Assembly (NCBI GenBank): GCA_046756245.1
Contig: JBHHVZ010000001.1
Coordinates: 23,171-87,170 of the forward strand
Source of the DNA: G021776435 sp046756245
GTDB lineage: Bacteria; Pseudomonadota; Alphaproteobacteria; Caulobacterales; Parvularculaceae
Reading direction: 5' to 3'
DNA length: 64,000 nucleotides
Part shown: in pieces, positions 52,233 to 61,802 of the stretch
Numbering within the stretch: the first letter of the stretch is position 1
Layout of the letters: each line of letters starts with the position of its first letter
Translations under genes and position numbers: made by a program
The notes under the pieces: model-generated
Told to the model about the DNA's origin: nothing
What the model saw: only the letters and a program-made list of their open reading frames with translations
The model's database searches: none

Positions 52233-52433
52233 CTAGCGGTTATACGGCATGTATTTTTTGACGATCTTGGCGTCGGCCGCTTCGAGCAGGTCCGTGCCGC
52301 GATTCTGGCGGATCTGTTTGGGCGTCCGCTTGATCATGCCGTGCCGCTTGCCGGAGACGCCGACCTTGACCTTGCCGGTCGCAGTCATTTTGAAGCGCTT
52401 CTTGGCGCCGGATTTGGTCTTCAGTTTGGGCAT
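52233..52433 (-). CDS. rpmI: 50S ribosomal protein L35
   Basis: 66 residues, basic; typical MPKLKTKSGAKKRFK start and the KRHGMIKRTPKQIR segment. First gene of the rpmI-rplT unit. The infC gene (IF-3) usually found in front is not here; the 273 bases upstream hold only noncoding sequence. Confidence 0.99.
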   Translation of the reverse strand: MPKLKTKSGAKKRFKMTATGKVKVGVSGKRHGMIKRTPKQIRQNRGTDLLEAADAKIVKKYMPYNR

Positions 52434-52706
52434 TTCGCTATCCTTGGTTCATGATGGCGCAGCCCATCCGGAAGGGGCGCGCCGGCGTTGATCGGCGGCC
52501 AAGGCATACCCATCAGGCCCGGCCGCCGCTTCGAACGGCGGGTTATAGCCGAAAGGCGCTGCATTGCAAGCGCCGCGGCGCCATGGAGTTGCGGCGAGCG
52601 GCTCGCGTTTCACAGTCCGCGAGGCGAGACGAGCCTCCGCCGGGGTCGGCAGACTCGCAAACCGTTGTGAGTCGGGCGATAATCCCCGAAAAGCCGGTCC
52701 TGACAC

Positions 52707-53786
52707 ATGGGGTGGGGGATGAAGCGGCCGAACGCTTATTGTTCTGCATTCTCCAAGGCGCTCGCGGCGCTTATCGCCCCGGCGAAGTCAGCTGACTCGA
52801 CCCGCCGGGCCGCTCAACGCGGGTTCAACGCGACCATCCCGAAGATCTTGCAGATTTTTTTGTTCACACTCGCCGCCTGTGTGTCTCAACCAGCGCAGCC
52901 GCCCAAGTTTCCCGAACCGATCGCAGAAATCCCATTCGAAATTGATTATGAAGGCTGGATAACCGTTCAGGCGACAGTAAACGGCGAAGGCCCCTATGAC
53001 TTCATCGTCGATTCGGGGGCGACGATCACATCGGTATTCGAAAATCTCGCGCGAGAGCAAACTTTTTCGCCTGTTGAACGCCCTCCAATCAAAATTTTGG
53101 GGTTGACCGCCGCAGAACAATTGCCGGCGTATTTTCTCGGCGAAATACAGATTGGCGGCCAACGCCTGCAAAATCATATCGGCGTTATTCTGCCGGACTG
53201 GGCGCCGCCGCGCCGGCCGCCGAACGGCGTTCTGGGACTTGATTTTCTGACACGTTTCATCGTGCACGTCGACGTGAACGAAAAACTGATCCGCCTTTAC
53301 GATCCGGGCGAAGATCTGGATGGATTGGGCGACGCGTGGTCCAAGACGCCGCTGAAACCTGATGATTTCAACCAAAATTCGGGCACGCTTTACCGCGTCA
53401 CGGCGGACATGCAAGGACGGCCAATCCCGTGTCTCGTCGATCTTGGCGCCTCGGGCACCATGCTCAACTATCACGCGCTGAGACGTCTGCTCTCAGGCAT
53501 TTTTATAAATCAACCCAGAGAGACCGGATTTTTCACCGGCACGCGGTTGAATGACATTTTCGACAACACCGAAGTAGCAAGACTTGTTCACGTTAAGCGC
53601 ATAACGATCGCCGGGGCCAAATGGCGGGACAAATTGCTCACAGTTTTCGACGCGCCGGTTTTTGACGAACTGGGCGTTGACAACAAACCTTATTGCCTCA
53701 TCGGCTCAGATCTGATGCTGGAATTCAGTTTTATTTTCGATTTCAGGCGACAATTGCTATATATCGGCCCGCAGGCAAGACTATAA
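52707..53786 (+). CDS. Lipoprotein with two retropepsin-like aspartic protease domains
   Basis: 359 residues as the open frame is read; the true start may be further in, since the lipobox FTLAAC (Cys58) is preceded by an unusually long basic segment with no good ribosome site. Two copies of the retroviral-type aspartic signature are present: FIVDSGAT (Asp102) and CLVDLGAS (Asp245), each followed later by a hydrophobic GLDFLTRF or GSDLMLEF string. Pairs of such domains occur in bacterial aspartic proteases of the periplasm. Function untested. Its base composition is a little more AT-rich than neighbours. Confidence 0.82.
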   Translation: MGWGMKRPNAYCSAFSKALAALIAPAKSADSTRRAAQRGFNATIPKILQIFLFTLAACVSQPAQPPKFPEPIAEIPFEIDYEGWITVQATVNGEGPYDFIVDSGATITSVFENLAREQTFSPVERPPIKILGLTAAEQLPAYFLGEIQIGGQRLQNHIGVILPDWAPPRRPPNGVLGLDFLTRFIVHVDVNEKLIRLYDPGEDLDGLGDAWSKTPLKPDDFNQNSGTLYRVTADMQGRPIPCLVDLGASGTMLNYHALRRLLSGIFINQPRETGFFTGTRLNDIFDNTEVARLVHVKRITIAGAKWRDKLLTVFDAPVFDELGVDNKPYCLIGSDLMLEFSFIFDFRRQLLYIGPQARL

Positions 53787-53876
53787 ACGGCGCCGACAGA
53801 CGTCATAATGAATAAGCGAGCGGCGAATGCATATTCCAACCTCGCTCGCATTTAACGACATTGAGGAGGGAATCTC

Positions 53877-55184
53877 GTGAACCGCATTGCAATTTCTCTT
53901 GGCGCATGCGTCATGTTTGGCGCCGCGCACGCCGCCGATTACGCAATCGTTCATGCGGGACGTTTGTTGGCCGTTCCCGGAGGGACCGTGTCGCAGGAAC
54001 AATCAGTGATTGTCAAGGATGGGCGCGTTGAGCGTATCGCCAGCGGATATCTTGATGCGGATGAAATCAATGCGAACCCCGACGACGCCATAATCATTCA
54101 TGACCTTAAAGACTATTTCGTTCTTCCCGGCCTCATTGACGGGCATGTGCACATCACCAGCGAGAATAATCCGAAAGGGCGGCTGCAGGCGGTTGAAATG
54201 TCCGATCCGGACCGCGCCATCGCCGCCGCCGGCTTCGCCAGAAAAACATTGATGGCCGGCTTTACGACGGTGCGAGACGTGGGCGCACGTGGCGGCGACG
54301 CGGTTTTTGCGCTGCGTGACGGCATTGCGCGCGGCGACGTCATCGGCCCGCGCGTTTATTCGTCCGGCTCTACGATATCCGTCACCGGCGGCCATGGCGA
54401 CGGCACGCAAGGCTATCGCGATGATATCGCCGCCGTTCTTCACTCGACCGGCGTATGCGACGGGGCTGCAGATTGCCGACGCGCCGTGCGCGAACAAGTG
54501 CGCCGCGGCGCCGATCACATCAAACTCACGGCCACCGCAGGTGTATTATCGAACACTGCAGCGGGTCTCGAGCAGCAATTCTTTGAAGACGAACTCAACG
54601 CGATCATGGATACGGCCCATTCCATGGGCCGCAAAGTCACCGCCCACGCCCATGGGGTGAACGGCATCAATGCGGCGTTGCGCGCGGGCGTCGATTCGAT
54701 CGAGCACGGAACCTATCTCGACAAAGAATCGATCCGGCTTTTCAAACGCACCGGCGCTTATCTGGTGCCGACGATTCTCGCCGGCGTGACCGTCGCCGAG
54801 TGGGCCGAAGATCCGGAGTCGTTTTTGCTGCCGCCACAGCGCAAAAAAGCCGCCGAAGTCGGCCCGCGCATGCTCGACATGGCCCGCCGCGCCCATGAGG
54901 GCGGCGTCAAGATCGCCTTCGGCACCGACACCGGCGTGTCGAAGCATGGCGAGAACGCGCGCGAGTTTGCGCTCCTCGTGAAGGCGGGACTGACGCCGAT
55001 GGAGGCGATTTACGCCGCAACTGTCGCCGGCGCCGACAATCTCGGAAAGTCAGACATGCTCGGCTCGCTCGAACCCGGCAAATTCGGCGACCTCATCGCC
55101 GTCGACGGCGACCCCCTTGCCGACGTCGCTGAACTTGAAGACGTCGACTTCGTGATGAAGGCGGGGGTTGTCTACAAACAGTAG
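53877..55184 (+). CDS. Exported amidohydrolase (dipeptidase-like)
   Basis: 435 residues from a GTG at 53877 (GAGGAGGG upstream). Signal peptide cut after AAHA. Metal-dependent amidohydrolase superfamily: GLIDGHVH (metal His pair), carbamylated-type Lys in DHIKLTATAG, His in VTAHAHG, EHGT, and the catalytic Asp in FGTDTGV. Closest to Xaa-Pro dipeptidase/imidazolonepropionase-like enzymes. Together with the next gene, a peptidase, it suggests periplasmic peptide or amino acid derivative breakdown. Confidence 0.92.
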   Translation: MNRIAISLGACVMFGAAHAADYAIVHAGRLLAVPGGTVSQEQSVIVKDGRVERIASGYLDADEINANPDDAIIIHDLKDYFVLPGLIDGHVHITSENNPKGRLQAVEMSDPDRAIAAAGFARKTLMAGFTTVRDVGARGGDAVFALRDGIARGDVIGPRVYSSGSTISVTGGHGDGTQGYRDDIAAVLHSTGVCDGAADCRRAVREQVRRGADHIKLTATAGVLSNTAAGLEQQFFEDELNAIMDTAHSMGRKVTAHAHGVNGINAALRAGVDSIEHGTYLDKESIRLFKRTGAYLVPTILAGVTVAEWAEDPESFLLPPQRKKAAEVGPRMLDMARRAHEGGVKIAFGTDTGVSKHGENAREFALLVKAGLTPMEAIYAATVAGADNLGKSDMLGSLEPGKFGDLIAVDGDPLADVAELEDVDFVMKAGVVYKQ

Positions 55185-55223
55185 GCGATCACAGCATAAC
55201 AAAAGCAAATTGGGAGGCGATCA

Positions 55224-56861
55224 ATGAACAGCGCGATGTCCGGCGCGTTTTGCGCATTTTCTCTTCTATTGTTCGGCGCGGGCGTTGCCGACGCGCAGGA
55301 AGAGCCAATCGACTACGACATGGTCAACAGAATCATGGACGAGGGCTTTAATCGATCACATGTAATGGAGACGCTTACCCGCCTGACCGACGATATCGGA
55401 CCGCGGCTCACCAATTCGCCAGGAATGCGCAAAGCCGCCGGTTGGACGCACGACGAATTCGCACGTTACGGACTGAAAAACGCCCATCTCGAGCGTTTTC
55501 CTTTCGGTCTCGGCTGGTCTTACGATTCGATCACGATTCACATGACCGCGCCGCGCCGCGCGCAGCTCCAGGCGATGCCGAACGCCTGGCATCCTGGGAC
55601 GAACGGAGCGCTCGAAGCCGAGGCTATCCTCGCGCCGATGTCGGAGGAAGAGGACTTCGAAAAGTTCAAGGGAAAGCTCAAAGGCAAGATCGTTCTTGTC
55701 AGCGCCGCGCGCGAACAGAATGAACCGTCATCGCCCATTTTCAGAAGGTTGAGCAGGGACGATCTCGCGGAGCGAGAAGTTTTTCCAATCCCGGACAATC
55801 CGAGTCGGGCCCAAGGAGGCTTCGGGAAATTTCTGCTTTTCCAAGAAGATCTGCAGCGTTTCCTGGAGGAAGAGGGCGCCCTCGCCAAGGTTTCGCGCAG
55901 CCGCAGGGAGGCCGGATTGCTTTCGGCGGAAGCCTATCTTTATCGCAAGGACAACGCGCCGAAAATTCCCGGCGTCACCGTCGCCAGCGAAGACTACGAT
56001 CGGATGGCGCGACTGATCGACCGCGGCGAGAAAATTTCGCTCGCCCTGAATGTCGACGCGACTCTTTATGACGACGATCTTATGGCGGCGAACGTCATTG
56101 CGGAAATTCCCGGTCGGGGAAGCCGGCCTGAAATCGTCATGGCGGGCGCGCATCTCGACAGCTGGTTCATGGGCGACGGCGCCGTCGACAACGGCGCCGG
56201 CTCCGCGGTTGTCCTTGAGGCGGCGCGCATTCTTTCCGCGCTAAAAGTCCGCCCCAAGAGAACGATCCGCTTCGCATTGTGGGCGGGCGAGGAGCAGGGG
56301 CTTTACGGTTCGATGCACCATGTGGAAGCGCATTTCGCCTCCAGGCCGGACACGGACGATGAAGAGCGCAAGCGTCTTCCGAAATACGACTGGTTCAACG
56401 CCGTCTGGCCGATTACGCCGGGCCGCGACTACCAGCGCTTTTCCGCCTATTTCAACATCGACAACGGCTCGGGCCGCATTCGCGGGATTTACGGCGAAGG
56501 CAACCCGGCGCTCGAACCGATTTTCGAGCGCTGGTTCGAGCCGTTTAACGAACTGGGCGCGGCGACGGTCGTTTTGCGCGGCACGGGCGGCACCGACCAT
56601 CTTCCGTTTCAGGCCGTGGGTCTGCCCGGCTTTCAGTTCATACAGGACCCGCTCGATTACGGCAGCCGGCTGCATCACACCGACATCGACACCGCCTCGC
56701 ATGTCTATGAAAAGGATATGAAGCAGGCGGCCGTGATTCTGGCGAGTTTCCTCTGGCACGCCGCCAACCGCGACGAGCGGCTGCCGCGCATGCCGATGCC
56801 GACGGAGCCGGACTATCCGCCGGAAAAGGAAAAAGACGACAAGGGCGCGGATGGGGATTAA
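55224..56861 (+). CDS. Exported M28 family metallopeptidase
   Basis: 545 residues; signal peptide cut near VADA. The zinc site of M28 is visible: HLD at 310-312, the bridging Asp322 in GDGAVDNGAG, Glu356-Glu357 in WAGEEQGLYGS, Asp413 in FNIDNGSG and His459 in GGTDHLPF (with HHTDIDT downstream). An inserted PA-like region lies before. It acts as an aminopeptidase or carboxypeptidase in the periplasm. 39 bases after the amidohydrolase. Confidence 0.94.
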   Translation: MNSAMSGAFCAFSLLLFGAGVADAQEEPIDYDMVNRIMDEGFNRSHVMETLTRLTDDIGPRLTNSPGMRKAAGWTHDEFARYGLKNAHLERFPFGLGWSYDSITIHMTAPRRAQLQAMPNAWHPGTNGALEAEAILAPMSEEEDFEKFKGKLKGKIVLVSAAREQNEPSSPIFRRLSRDDLAEREVFPIPDNPSRAQGGFGKFLLFQEDLQRFLEEEGALAKVSRSRREAGLLSAEAYLYRKDNAPKIPGVTVASEDYDRMARLIDRGEKISLALNVDATLYDDDLMAANVIAEIPGRGSRPEIVMAGAHLDSWFMGDGAVDNGAGSAVVLEAARILSALKVRPKRTIRFALWAGEEQGLYGSMHHVEAHFASRPDTDDEERKRLPKYDWFNAVWPITPGRDYQRFSAYFNIDNGSGRIRGIYGEGNPALEPIFERWFEPFNELGAATVVLRGTGGTDHLPFQAVGLPGFQFIQDPLDYGSRLHHTDIDTASHVYEKDMKQAAVILASFLWHAANRDERLPRMPMPTEPDYPPEKEKDDKGADGD

Positions 56862-57026
56862 GCCTGATGCGCTCCGATCCCAAGCAATAATTAACAAATC
56901 GCGCCCGTGCGACGGCGCTTGCAGCGGCCGGTCTTAACGAACGGGCGCGCAATCCCCGCCCCTCCGTTTGGCCAATATTAACGACGCGCGGCTAGGCTTG
57001 CCTCCGGTTTTTGAGGGGATCCTGAA

Positions 57027-57995
57027 ATGGCCGCACCGCGCGTTCCGCTCACCGGCGATATCGCCGCCATCGCCGTCAAAGGGCGCGTCAGCGCTAAAGA
57101 TGTGCTGACTCTGCGCCGTACGGTTTTCGCCGATGGGATCGTCAGCTCCAACGAGCTCGCCACGCTCTTTGCTCTCGGCGAGCATGCGCCCGAGGGCGAC
57201 CGGGAATGGCATGATTTCTTCGCCGAAGCCGCAGCCGACTTTTATCTGCGCGAAGAAGAACCGCATGGCTATCTCACCGACGAAGAATTCGCCGATCTTA
57301 AGGCGAAAGTCACGCACGACGGCGTTAAAGCAAGCGCGCTCGATCTCGGCCTTCTGGTGAAGCTTTTGGAAACCGCGAGGCAAACGCCAACCGAAATGAC
57401 GGGATTTGTCGCTGAGCAGATCAAAAAGATGGTTGCGCAAAAAGACGGCGGGCCGTCGATTTCAGAATCCGATGCCGAACTCGTCCGGCGGTTCCTTTTC
57501 GCTGCGGGCGGCGACGGCCATGTCGCGGTGACGCGCGCCGAAGCCGAGCTTTTGTTCGACTTGAACGACATGACCGCGGACGCGGACAATCACCCGGCCT
57601 GGTCGGACCTTTTCATCAAAGGGATCGCCAACCATCTGATGGCGCATGTCGGCTATCGCGCGCCAAGCCGCGAAGAAGCGCTCGCCCGACAAGCCTGGCT
57701 TGAAGATCAAAGCGTCAATATCGGCGGTTTCTTCAAGCGGATGTTTTCGGGCGGGCTTGACGCCGTTCGCGAGGCTTATACGCGCGAAAGCGAATTCGCC
57801 ACGCGCAACGCCGCATTCGATACGGCCGCCGCCGCCGCCGAACAGGTGACGGATAACGAAGCCGACTGGCTCGCCGAACGCATAAAGGCGGACGGCGCGC
57901 TGCACGACAACGAACGCGCGCTCATCGCCTATATGCGCGAGCTCGAAGCCGACCTGCCGCCGAAGCTGAAAGCGCTCGTCGACCGCGCAGCCTGA
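57027..57995 (+). CDS. Protein with a duplicated acidic helical domain (TerB-like?)
   Basis: 322 residues, soluble, no signal peptide. Two related halves: FADGIVSSNELATLFALGE...EWHDFFAEA (about 30-75) and GDGHVAVTRAEAELLFDLND...HPAWSDLFIKGIANHLM (about 165-208), with similar later segments GYLTDEEF and YRAPSREEAL. The acidic helix pairs resemble TerB/DjlA N-terminal-type domains. Function not assigned. GAGGGGATC precedes the ATG. Confidence 0.72.
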   Translation: MAAPRVPLTGDIAAIAVKGRVSAKDVLTLRRTVFADGIVSSNELATLFALGEHAPEGDREWHDFFAEAAADFYLREEEPHGYLTDEEFADLKAKVTHDGVKASALDLGLLVKLLETARQTPTEMTGFVAEQIKKMVAQKDGGPSISESDAELVRRFLFAAGGDGHVAVTRAEAELLFDLNDMTADADNHPAWSDLFIKGIANHLMAHVGYRAPSREEALARQAWLEDQSVNIGGFFKRMFSGGLDAVREAYTRESEFATRNAAFDTAAAAAEQVTDNEADWLAERIKADGALHDNERALIAYMRELEADLPPKLKALVDRAA

Positions 57996-58129
57996 GCATT
58001 CGCCGCTGATGTCCTCGGTTCACCGCAAATAGAGAACGCGTCGTCTGATTGTGGTGGCGCATCCCGCCGGGTTTCGATTTGCTGTGCGACAAATGTCGCA
58101 ATAATGCGCGGGCGTCGCGAGGAACCGTC

Positions 58130-60295
58130 ATGAAAAACAGCGTTAACGCCGTCGGAGGACGCACTGGCGTCTGGTCGTTGGTGCGCGAAATTTCTTCTCC
58201 ACGCGCTCTCTCTTTTCGCCTCTGCGCGACGGTTTTCGCAAGTGTTGTTGCTGCGCCGGCGGCGGCGAACGATGACCCCGCAGCGACAACCTGCGCGGAC
58301 GTGAGCGTAACGTCGTGCGTCGTCGGCGACACGGTGCTCTACGCACCGGCGTTTTTCACCCAGTATAATCCGGTGACCGCTCTCGATATGGTCCGGCGGG
58401 TGCCCGGTTTCTCCATCGACGCCGGGGACAATGTACGCGGCTTCGGCGGCGCAGCGGGCAACGTCCTCATAGATGGTCAACGCCCAAGCACAAAGTCGGC
58501 GGACATATTCCAAACTCTCAGCCGCATCAGCGCATCTGATGTCGAACGAATCGAACTCATACGCGGCGGCACAGGCGGCCTCGATGTCGGCGGTCAGGCC
58601 GTCGTCGTCAATGTCGTTTTGAAGTCCGGCGCGGCGGCGGGCGCGTCCGCTCCCTGGGAGTTCACGTTGCTCAAACGCCGGCCGAACGGCTGGCTCCGGC
58701 CTGTCGCGGAAATTTCCTATAACGGCCGCGCCGGCCGAACGAAATACACCATCGGCGCCAACGCCCATGGCATAGCGTTGCGGTTCGGCGGCGACGAAGA
58801 GATAACCCGGTTTTTCGACGACGACGAATTGCGCCGTCGCGATGGCGTATTCAAAGCGCAGGGCGGGGGCGTGAATTTGAAGCTGGAGCGCGCTCTTGCG
58901 AATGGCGATACTGCGCGGTTCAACTTTGAGGGCGGGATTGTGCGATTTCGCGAGGACTTTACGGAGACGCGTTTTCTCGCGACGGGCGGGCCCGATGTCG
59001 CGCTGTTTACATTTCCGTTAGAAAACATCGAATTCGAAATCGGCGCCGATTACGAACATGCGATTACGGATAATTTTGGCGTCAAGCTGATCGCTCTTTA
59101 CGGCCTGGAATTTGAAGACTTTGAAAGCGGCTTTGAATTTCTTCCGGCCAGCGGCGATCCTGACAAGTCCTTGTTCATCTCCGACCAGACGGAGGGGGAA
59201 ACAATCGGTCGAACCGAATTCGACTGGAAAGGATGGAGCAAACATACGATCCAGTTTGGCGGGGAAATCGCGCGTAATTTCATCGACAGCGAAGCGGACC
59301 TGCTGGTCGACGACGGCATGGGCGGGCTGACGGCTGTCGCCATCGACGGCGCGAATACGAGGGTTTCCGAACTGCGCGGAGAGGCGTTCGTCAACGACAG
59401 TTGGGCGCTTGCTTCGAAATTGAAGCTCGACATTGGCTTCGCGCTTGAGCTTTCACGTATAGCCCAGTCGGGCGACAACGCCAATTCCCGCTTTTTCAGT
59501 TATCCCAAACCGTCGGTCACGCTCACCTATACGCCGGCTGAAAAAACTCAATGGCGCTTTTCGGCGGAGCGCAAGGTCAATCAGCTTTCATTCGGCCAGT
59601 TCGTCAGCTCCGTGAATTTCGACGACGAGGATGTGGATTTCGGCAATCCCGAGCTTCAACCGCAACGCACCTGGGCGTTTGATGTCGCCTACGAACGGCG
59701 CTTCGGCAAGATCGGCGTGGTCGAGGTGATCGGATTTTTCAATTATATCCAGGATGTGGAGGATCTCCTTCCGATTGGCGGGGTCGTAGAAGTGCCCGGC
59801 AATATCGGCGACGGCAAAATCTATGGCGGCACACTTAAGCTCACAGCGCCGCTCGACTGGCTCGGACTCAAGAACGCGCGCGTCGAATCCAGCTTCACCC
59901 AGCGGGACTCAGTCGTCACCGATCCCGTCACCGGTCTTGATCGCACAATCTCGTTCAGGCCTGACCGGTTTTATGAGGTCGAATTCCGACAGGACTTCTC
60001 AAGAGCGAAAATCAGCTGGGGATGGGATGTGAGCGACGCTACTAATGAATTTGGCTTTGGCCTGGACGAGGTTTCCCGCTTCTTCGCAACGACCGAGTTT
60101 AACGCCTTTGTCGAAACGACTGCGATCAAAGGCGTAAAAGTGCGCTTTGAAGTGCGCGACATCTCGAATGTCGAGAATGGGCGCGACCGGACAATCTTTG
60201 ACGGATCGCGCGCGCTTGGGCTTCCCCTGTTCCGCGAAATCCGCGGCAACAAAAACGGCGGCGCTTACAGGTTGACGTTCAGCGGAGCTCTTTAA
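58130..60295 (+). CDS. TonB-dependent receptor
   Basis: 721 residues from 58130 (GAGGAA upstream; an earlier in-frame ATG lacks a ribosome site). A long N-terminal signal region (about 65 residues before AAPAAANDDP) is followed by the plug domain: MVRRVPGFSIDAGDNVRGFGG, VLIDGQRPSTK and VERIELIRGGTGGLDVGGQAVVVNVVLK. The rest is alternating beta strands forming the outer-membrane barrel. It does not end in an aromatic residue (TFSGAL). Ligand unknown; peptides would suit the neighbourhood but this is inference. Confidence 0.92.
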   Translation: MKNSVNAVGGRTGVWSLVREISSPRALSFRLCATVFASVVAAPAAANDDPAATTCADVSVTSCVVGDTVLYAPAFFTQYNPVTALDMVRRVPGFSIDAGDNVRGFGGAAGNVLIDGQRPSTKSADIFQTLSRISASDVERIELIRGGTGGLDVGGQAVVVNVVLKSGAAAGASAPWEFTLLKRRPNGWLRPVAEISYNGRAGRTKYTIGANAHGIALRFGGDEEITRFFDDDELRRRDGVFKAQGGGVNLKLERALANGDTARFNFEGGIVRFREDFTETRFLATGGPDVALFTFPLENIEFEIGADYEHAITDNFGVKLIALYGLEFEDFESGFEFLPASGDPDKSLFISDQTEGETIGRTEFDWKGWSKHTIQFGGEIARNFIDSEADLLVDDGMGGLTAVAIDGANTRVSELRGEAFVNDSWALASKLKLDIGFALELSRIAQSGDNANSRFFSYPKPSVTLTYTPAEKTQWRFSAERKVNQLSFGQFVSSVNFDDEDVDFGNPELQPQRTWAFDVAYERRFGKIGVVEVIGFFNYIQDVEDLLPIGGVVEVPGNIGDGKIYGGTLKLTAPLDWLGLKNARVESSFTQRDSVVTDPVTGLDRTISFRPDRFYEVEFRQDFSRAKISWGWDVSDATNEFGFGLDEVSRFFATTEFNAFVETTAIKGVKVRFEVRDISNVENGRDRTIFDGSRALGLPLFREIRGNKNGGAYRLTFSGAL

Positions 60296-60379
60296 CCGCA
60301 GTCAGGATTAATAAATCCCCGGGGTCTCAGCGCGATTGCGCGCCATGATCTGCGCCGCCGGCCGCGCGCGGGGCCATAA

Positions 60380-60895
60380 TCAAGACGCAGCTCCGCTGCT
60401 CCTGAAATTATCGAGAAAGGCCGCTACGACGTCGGCCCAGCGGGCGACATTCTGCGTCACATGATCCCGGGAGACGCCGCCATCGAGTTCAATCACGTAA
60501 TCGACGCCGACCTGCGCCTGGCTTTCGATAATATAGGCGCGACCGAAAACCTGCTTGTCGTTAAAGTTATTGATAATGCGATAGTCCGTATGCGTTATCT
60601 GCCGGCCAAGATCGAAATTAGCAAAGAAGACAAGCGTCGCACACGCAGCCGGCTCGCCCGAACAGTCAAGCGCGCGCACCCAGAACGTAATCTGACCGAG
60701 CTTGCCTGATGCGACCGGCGCGCCCGTCGACGCGTCCTTCGTGATGGTCGGGTTGAGGCCGGCTTCGGTTAGGACAAGCTCCATCTCATCTGCGGTGAGC
60801 GCAGTCGTCGCCTGCGCGGCGGCTTGCGCGATCGCCGTCCCCGAAACCATGACCGCCGCCGCAGCGCCGGCGAAAATGTTCTTGATCCCCGTCAT
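60380..60895 (-). CDS. Secreted YbjN-domain protein
   Basis: 171 residues. Signal peptide (cut near AAAQA), then a YbjN-type domain: LTADEMELVLTEAGLNPTI, FFANFDLGRQITHTDYRIINNFND, then FGRAYI. YbjN proteins are small modulators of unknown mechanism; exported versions occur in alphaproteobacteria. GGGAGCA precedes the ATG. It converges with the TonB-dependent receptor gene. Confidence 0.85.
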   Translation of the reverse strand: MTGIKNIFAGAAAAVMVSGTAIAQAAAQATTALTADEMELVLTEAGLNPTITKDASTGAPVASGKLGQITFWVRALDCSGEPAACATLVFFANFDLGRQITHTDYRIINNFNDKQVFGRAYIIESQAQVGVDYVIELDGGVSRDHVTQNVARWADVVAAFLDNFRSSGAAS

Positions 60896-61059
60896 TGCAC
60901 TGCTCCCACGCTTCCCTTAGGCATCATGGCTGAGGAAGGCGCGCCTTGGCAACATTCAATCGCTGCGGCGCTTACGCCGCAGGGTTGCTCGTTGACTTGA
61001 ACCTGCACGCGCCTATTGTTTTCGCTCCCCGTCAGGAGGCTTCATTTTCAGGAGGTTAT

Positions 61060-61464
61060 ATGGCTGAGGGCGCGCGCGATTCGAGACCTCTGTCGCCGCA
61101 TCTGCAGATCTGGGGCTGGACCGTCACCATGGCCGCCTCGATCCTTACACGCGTAACGGGATTTGCGCTTTACGGCGGTCTGGCGTTGCTGGCCCTATGG
61201 GTTTTCTCCGCCGCGTCCTCGCCCAAATTATTCGGTTTGGTGTCGGGAGTGCTGGTCTCGCCGGTCGGGATCGCGATCCTTTTTGGATTCGGCTGGGCGC
61301 TCATTTTTCACGCGCTGAACGGACTGCGGCACCTCTACTGGGACACCGGTCGAGGGCTTGACCTGCCGACGGCGCGCGGCACGTCCTATCTGATATTGGC
61401 GGGTTCGCTGGCGCTCGACGTCCTCGTTTTCTGGATCGGCCTCACTGTTCACGGAGGGGCGTGA
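61060..61464 (+). CDS. sdhC: Succinate dehydrogenase cytochrome b556 subunit
   Basis: 134 residues from 61060 (CAGGAGG upstream), three helices. Membrane anchor of complex II: RPLSPHLQIWGW start, SILTRVTG region (quinone site) and HALNGLRHLYWD with the heme-binding histidine. First gene of sdhCDA; its stop overlaps the sdhD start. Confidence 0.95.
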   Translation: MAEGARDSRPLSPHLQIWGWTVTMAASILTRVTGFALYGGLALLALWVFSAASSPKLFGLVSGVLVSPVGIAILFGFGWALIFHALNGLRHLYWDTGRGLDLPTARGTSYLILAGSLALDVLVFWIGLTVHGGA

Positions 61465-61799
61465 TGTCCAGCAAGGGGACCGCTTCTTTTATCTTTTTGC
61501 GTATTACCGGGGCCCTTCTCCTGCCGCTCGTCGTCTGGCTCCTTTTCAGCTTTGTCTCCCATGCAGGCGACAGCTATGAGGAAGTCAGGGCGTGGCTTTC
61601 CGATGGGGTGGCAGCGATTCCAATGGGGGCGCTTTTCCTGTTCGCCGCGCTCCACATGCGCGCCGGCGCGTCTGACGTAATCCATGACTATATCCATTCC
61701 GGCGTCAGGGGGACCATACTGATGCTGAACTGGCTCGCAGCAATCGCCATCGCCGCGGCCGGGCTCTGGTCGATTTATCAACTCGCATTCGCAGGCTAA
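61464..61799 (+). CDS. sdhD: Succinate dehydrogenase membrane anchor subunit
   Basis: 111 residues from the ATG at 61464 (overlaps the sdhC TGA; a GTG at 61461 is also possible). Three helices; the motif AALHMRAGASDVIHDYIHS holds the second heme histidine and the conserved HMR pattern. Followed by sdhA after 3 bases. Confidence 0.95.
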   Translation: MSSKGTASFIFLRITGALLLPLVVWLLFSFVSHAGDSYEEVRAWLSDGVAAIPMGALFLFAALHMRAGASDVIHDYIHSGVRGTILMLNWLAAIAIAAAGLWSIYQLAFAG

Positions 61800-61802
61800 T
61801 CC

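Noticed and set aside
57929..58768. Minus-strand frame under the TonB receptor start
   Set aside because: No motifs or start signals; the receptor plug is clear on the other strand.
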